Assembly: GCF_014836595.1 (NCBI RefSeq)
Contig: NZ_JACSQO010000001.1
Coordinates: 806,001-870,000, forward strand
Direction of reading: 5' to 3'
DNA from: Psychrobacillus faecigallinarum
Lineage (GTDB): Bacteria; Bacillota; Bacilli; Bacillales_A; Planococcaceae
DNA length: 64,000 bases
The notes under the pieces are model-generated. The model was not told the origin of the DNA. It was given only the letters and a program-made list of their open reading frames with translations, and did not search any database. A program made the position numbers and the translations under genes. Below, one piece after another: positions 62,520-64,000 of this stretch; position 1 is the stretch's first letter, and each line of letters starts with the position of its first letter.

Positions 62520-63776
62520 TTATTTGTACGTTAGGTATTTAAGATAATCTTTCCAGCTGACTGCTTTTATACTGTTCCAGGATGGTGATTCTAATGGAAA
62601 TGGTAGGAATGCTGGTGCCTTATCTGTTTTTGGCTCCTTTTCTAGGACAATCATTCCACTTTCAAGTCCCGAAAGAATAGCAAAGTTATCTAGATAGAAG
62701 GGTATGGTTACTTTTGTTCGGGCAATTTTTCCTTCTTCAGTTAATATGTAGAGCTCTGCTTTTTCCTTTGAAGGGTTTAACAGCCAATCAGATTTTATTT
62801 TTACTGCATTGTCTGTTTGAGCAGTTGTAATAACGGAGTTCATATTTGCGGCAAATGGCAGATTTACCGGCTCTCCAGTTGGTTGGATCATGACCCCATA
62901 TAGTGGCTCCTCAGCTTTTGAGTCGAATTGCTTGTAGGCCGACAGCCATGGAGAACTGTTAGTCGGGACTTGATTTTTCGTTATAATGCCACCTTCTACC
63001 ACAGTTTCACTATGTGAGGAGTAGTTTCGAACTGGCTGATCCTTTTCTAACTCATGCCATTCCTTTTCAGGAACGAAGGTAAGTAGCGACTTCTCCTGTG
63101 AATAGATGTTTATATTGTATTTACCGTCTAGATTTTCAACAGATGCAATGGTTCCTGCAATTGGGCTAAGGACTGAGACTGCTCCTGTCTCCTGACTGAG
63201 CTGTGCGTTAATGATTTGCATTTGGCGCTCTATATCAGCTAGCTTTTGCTCTGCTGCGGCAATAGCTTGGGCATAGCTTCCGTCTTGTTTAAGCTGAACA
63301 TCCACTTGCACATTCACATCTGTGACGTCGTTGCCTTCATTGCTAGTAGTTGTGTCTGTATCAGAGTAACTGCCCTGGGAGCTAGATTTCTCCGACTCAA
63401 GGTTTCCAATAATTTGTTGCAGCTGGCTTTGCTCCTGCATATAAGCCTGTATTTCTGTTTCCCAAATCGCTCGTTGCTCTTCAGCGGAGTCTTGCTTTAA
63501 TTGTGCAAGCTCCGAATCTGCTGCTATTTCTTCTCCTTCTTTTACCATGATGTTACTTACTTGTTCAGCATCGACTGTCACGGTTATTTCATCTGTAGGT
63601 ACAACAACGGATTCTTTCTCTAATTCTTTAGCATATGTATTCGTGTTCACTCTCTCGTGATCCTTTAAATAATACGATCTCGCAATTTCACTCTTATCCG
63701 AGAACAGTAGAATTGCATTAGCCGCAACAAAGGTAGATACAATGATAGAAATTCCGATTACTAGCCACTTGTTCAT
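62520..63776 (-). CDS. HlyD-family periplasmic adaptor-like membrane protein
   Basis: The start at 63776 follows GGGGGG and overlaps the preceding gene's TGA (ATGA). The 418-residue product has one N-terminal membrane helix (about 5-25), a biotinyl/lipoyl-like segment (VDAEQVSNIMVKEGEEI) and a coiled-coil hairpin (about 95-195, with a Ser/Thr/Asp-rich turn). The matching lipoyl half follows (VSVLSPIAGTIASVENLDG), then a beta-barrel domain. This is the membrane-fusion-protein plan used with exporters or with glycosyltransferases in Gram-positives. Coupling to a membrane protein upstream suggests an export complex for polysaccharide or peptide. Confidence 0.8.
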   Translation of the reverse strand: MNKWLVIGISIIVSTFVAANAILLFSDKSEIARSYYLKDHERVNTNTYAKELEKESVVVPTDEITVTVDAEQVSNIMVKEGEEIAADSELAQLKQDSAEEQRAIWETEIQAYMQEQSQLQQIIGNLESEKSSSQGSYSDTDTTTSNEGNDVTDVNVQVDVQLKQDGSYAQAIAAAEQKLADIERQMQIINAQLSQETGAVSVLSPIAGTIASVENLDGKYNINIYSQEKSLLTFVPEKEWHELEKDQPVRNYSSHSETVVEGGIITKNQVPTNSSPWLSAYKQFDSKAEEPLYGVMIQPTGEPVNLPFAANMNSVITTAQTDNAVKIKSDWLLNPSKEKAELYILTEEGKIARTKVTIPFYLDNFAILSGLESGMIVLEKEPKTDKAPAFLPFPLESPSWNSIKAVSWKDYLKYLTYK

Positions 63777-64000
63777 GCTGCTTGCCCCCCTTCTATCCAT
63801 TTTTCAATAGGAAGGATCTCGAACCCTGCAACTAGCAAAGCCAGCACTACCGGGATTGCTATTAAAATAATTATTAGATTACGACCCGACAAGTCTGTGT
63901 AGATACGTAGAAACTGATATTGAAGAGCAACAATTAAACCTGTAACTAGGCTTAATTCATTAAAAAAGTATATAAAAAACTTATTGCTTAAAAATAAGGC
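63773..64000 (-). CDS. C-terminal part of an integral membrane protein, truncated by the window edge
   Basis: An open frame enters from the right edge in phase and encodes 75 residues with two hydrophobic helices (FFIYFFNELSLVTGLIVAL and IIILIAIPVVLALLVAGF), ending EKWIEGGQAA. Its TGA overlaps the ATG of the HlyD-type gene by four bases. It is presumably the transporter, acyltransferase or synthase partner of that adaptor; too little is present to name the family. Confidence 0.75.
   Translation of the reverse strand, partial: ALFLSNKFFIYFFNELSLVTGLIVALQYQFLRIYTDLSGRNLIIILIAIPVVLALLVAGFEILPIEKWIEGGQAA

Noticed and set aside
1..64000. Prophage, insertion sequence, tRNA or rRNA genes
   Set aside because: I found no transposase, integrase, phage structural gene or recognisable tRNA/rRNA sequence by eye; a tRNA scan could not be run.

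Overview
The window is AT-rich, low-GC Gram-positive DNA (Bacillota, Bacillales). Evidence: AGGAGG-type ribosome sites, frequent TTG/GTG starts, a sigI-rsgI pair, argCJBD order, YwqCDE-type capsule kinase genes, a BcrAB-like ABC cassette with its two-component system, and S-layer proteins with an SbsC-type N-terminal domain. A Planococcaceae/Caryophanaceae member (Psychrobacillus, Sporosarcina or a relative) fits best, but that is inference. No rRNA, tRNA, insertion sequence, prophage or CRISPR array was recognised. It reads as ordinary chromosome in which nearly all genes lie on the minus strand.

Layout. 0-2.5 kb: end of an exopolysaccharide export/regulation cluster (Wzz-type adaptor, BY-kinase, PHP-type phosphatase) and a membrane-anchored unknown. 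2.6-6.6 kb: an SbsC-type surface protein diverging from an SLH-NlpC/P60 wall hydrolase, then two small membrane proteins. 6.9-12.7 kb: response regulator, histidine kinase, ABC ATPase, two ABC permeases and a lipoprotein of the erythromycin-esterase family, probably a cell-envelope stress/peptide detoxification module. 14-26 kb: an acyl-CoA catabolic regulon (ligase, two crotonases, thioesterase, two small hotdog proteins, 3-hydroxyacyl-CoA dehydrogenase, thiolase, GntP-type permease) diverging from a LacI-family regulator, an aldehyde dehydrogenase and an iron alcohol dehydrogenase. The same 16-bp palindrome lies on both sides of the regulator. 26-31.8 kb: Nramp transporter, epimerase, DHDPS-like aldolase, degenerate-GGDEF regulator and Gfo/Idh oxidoreductase. 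32.7-38 kb: a giant subtilase with eight Ig-like repeats. 38.9-45.2 kb: a peptide ABC importer operon with an embedded cytoplasmic penicillin-recognising serine hydrolase. 45.4-50.4 kb: two paralogous S-layer proteins. 50.7-51 kb: a likely small RNA. 51.5-55.7 kb: argCJBD. 56-57 kb: sugar-nucleotide epimerase. 57.5-60.4 kb: sigI-rsgI and a secreted Lys/Glu/Ala- and His-rich protein. 60.6-64 kb: EamA transporter, a DUF4262-like protein, and an HlyD-type protein following a truncated membrane protein.

The most unusual material is non-coding. Two intergenic arrays (about 12.95-13.41 kb and 31.9-32.7 kb) repeat a short directional motif with core GTCRTAAA at 20-21 bp steps, two DNA turns. There are 19 copies in one and 22 in the other. 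Each array is bracketed by copies of its own terminator-like hairpin. This shared architecture with different flanking sequence looks like an undescribed phased-repeat element. Two further repeat families are a 25-bp palindrome (six copies between 51.2 and 60.6 kb, clustered beside terminators) and a roughly 165-bp foldback element (two full copies, one internally deleted copy and one diverged copy).
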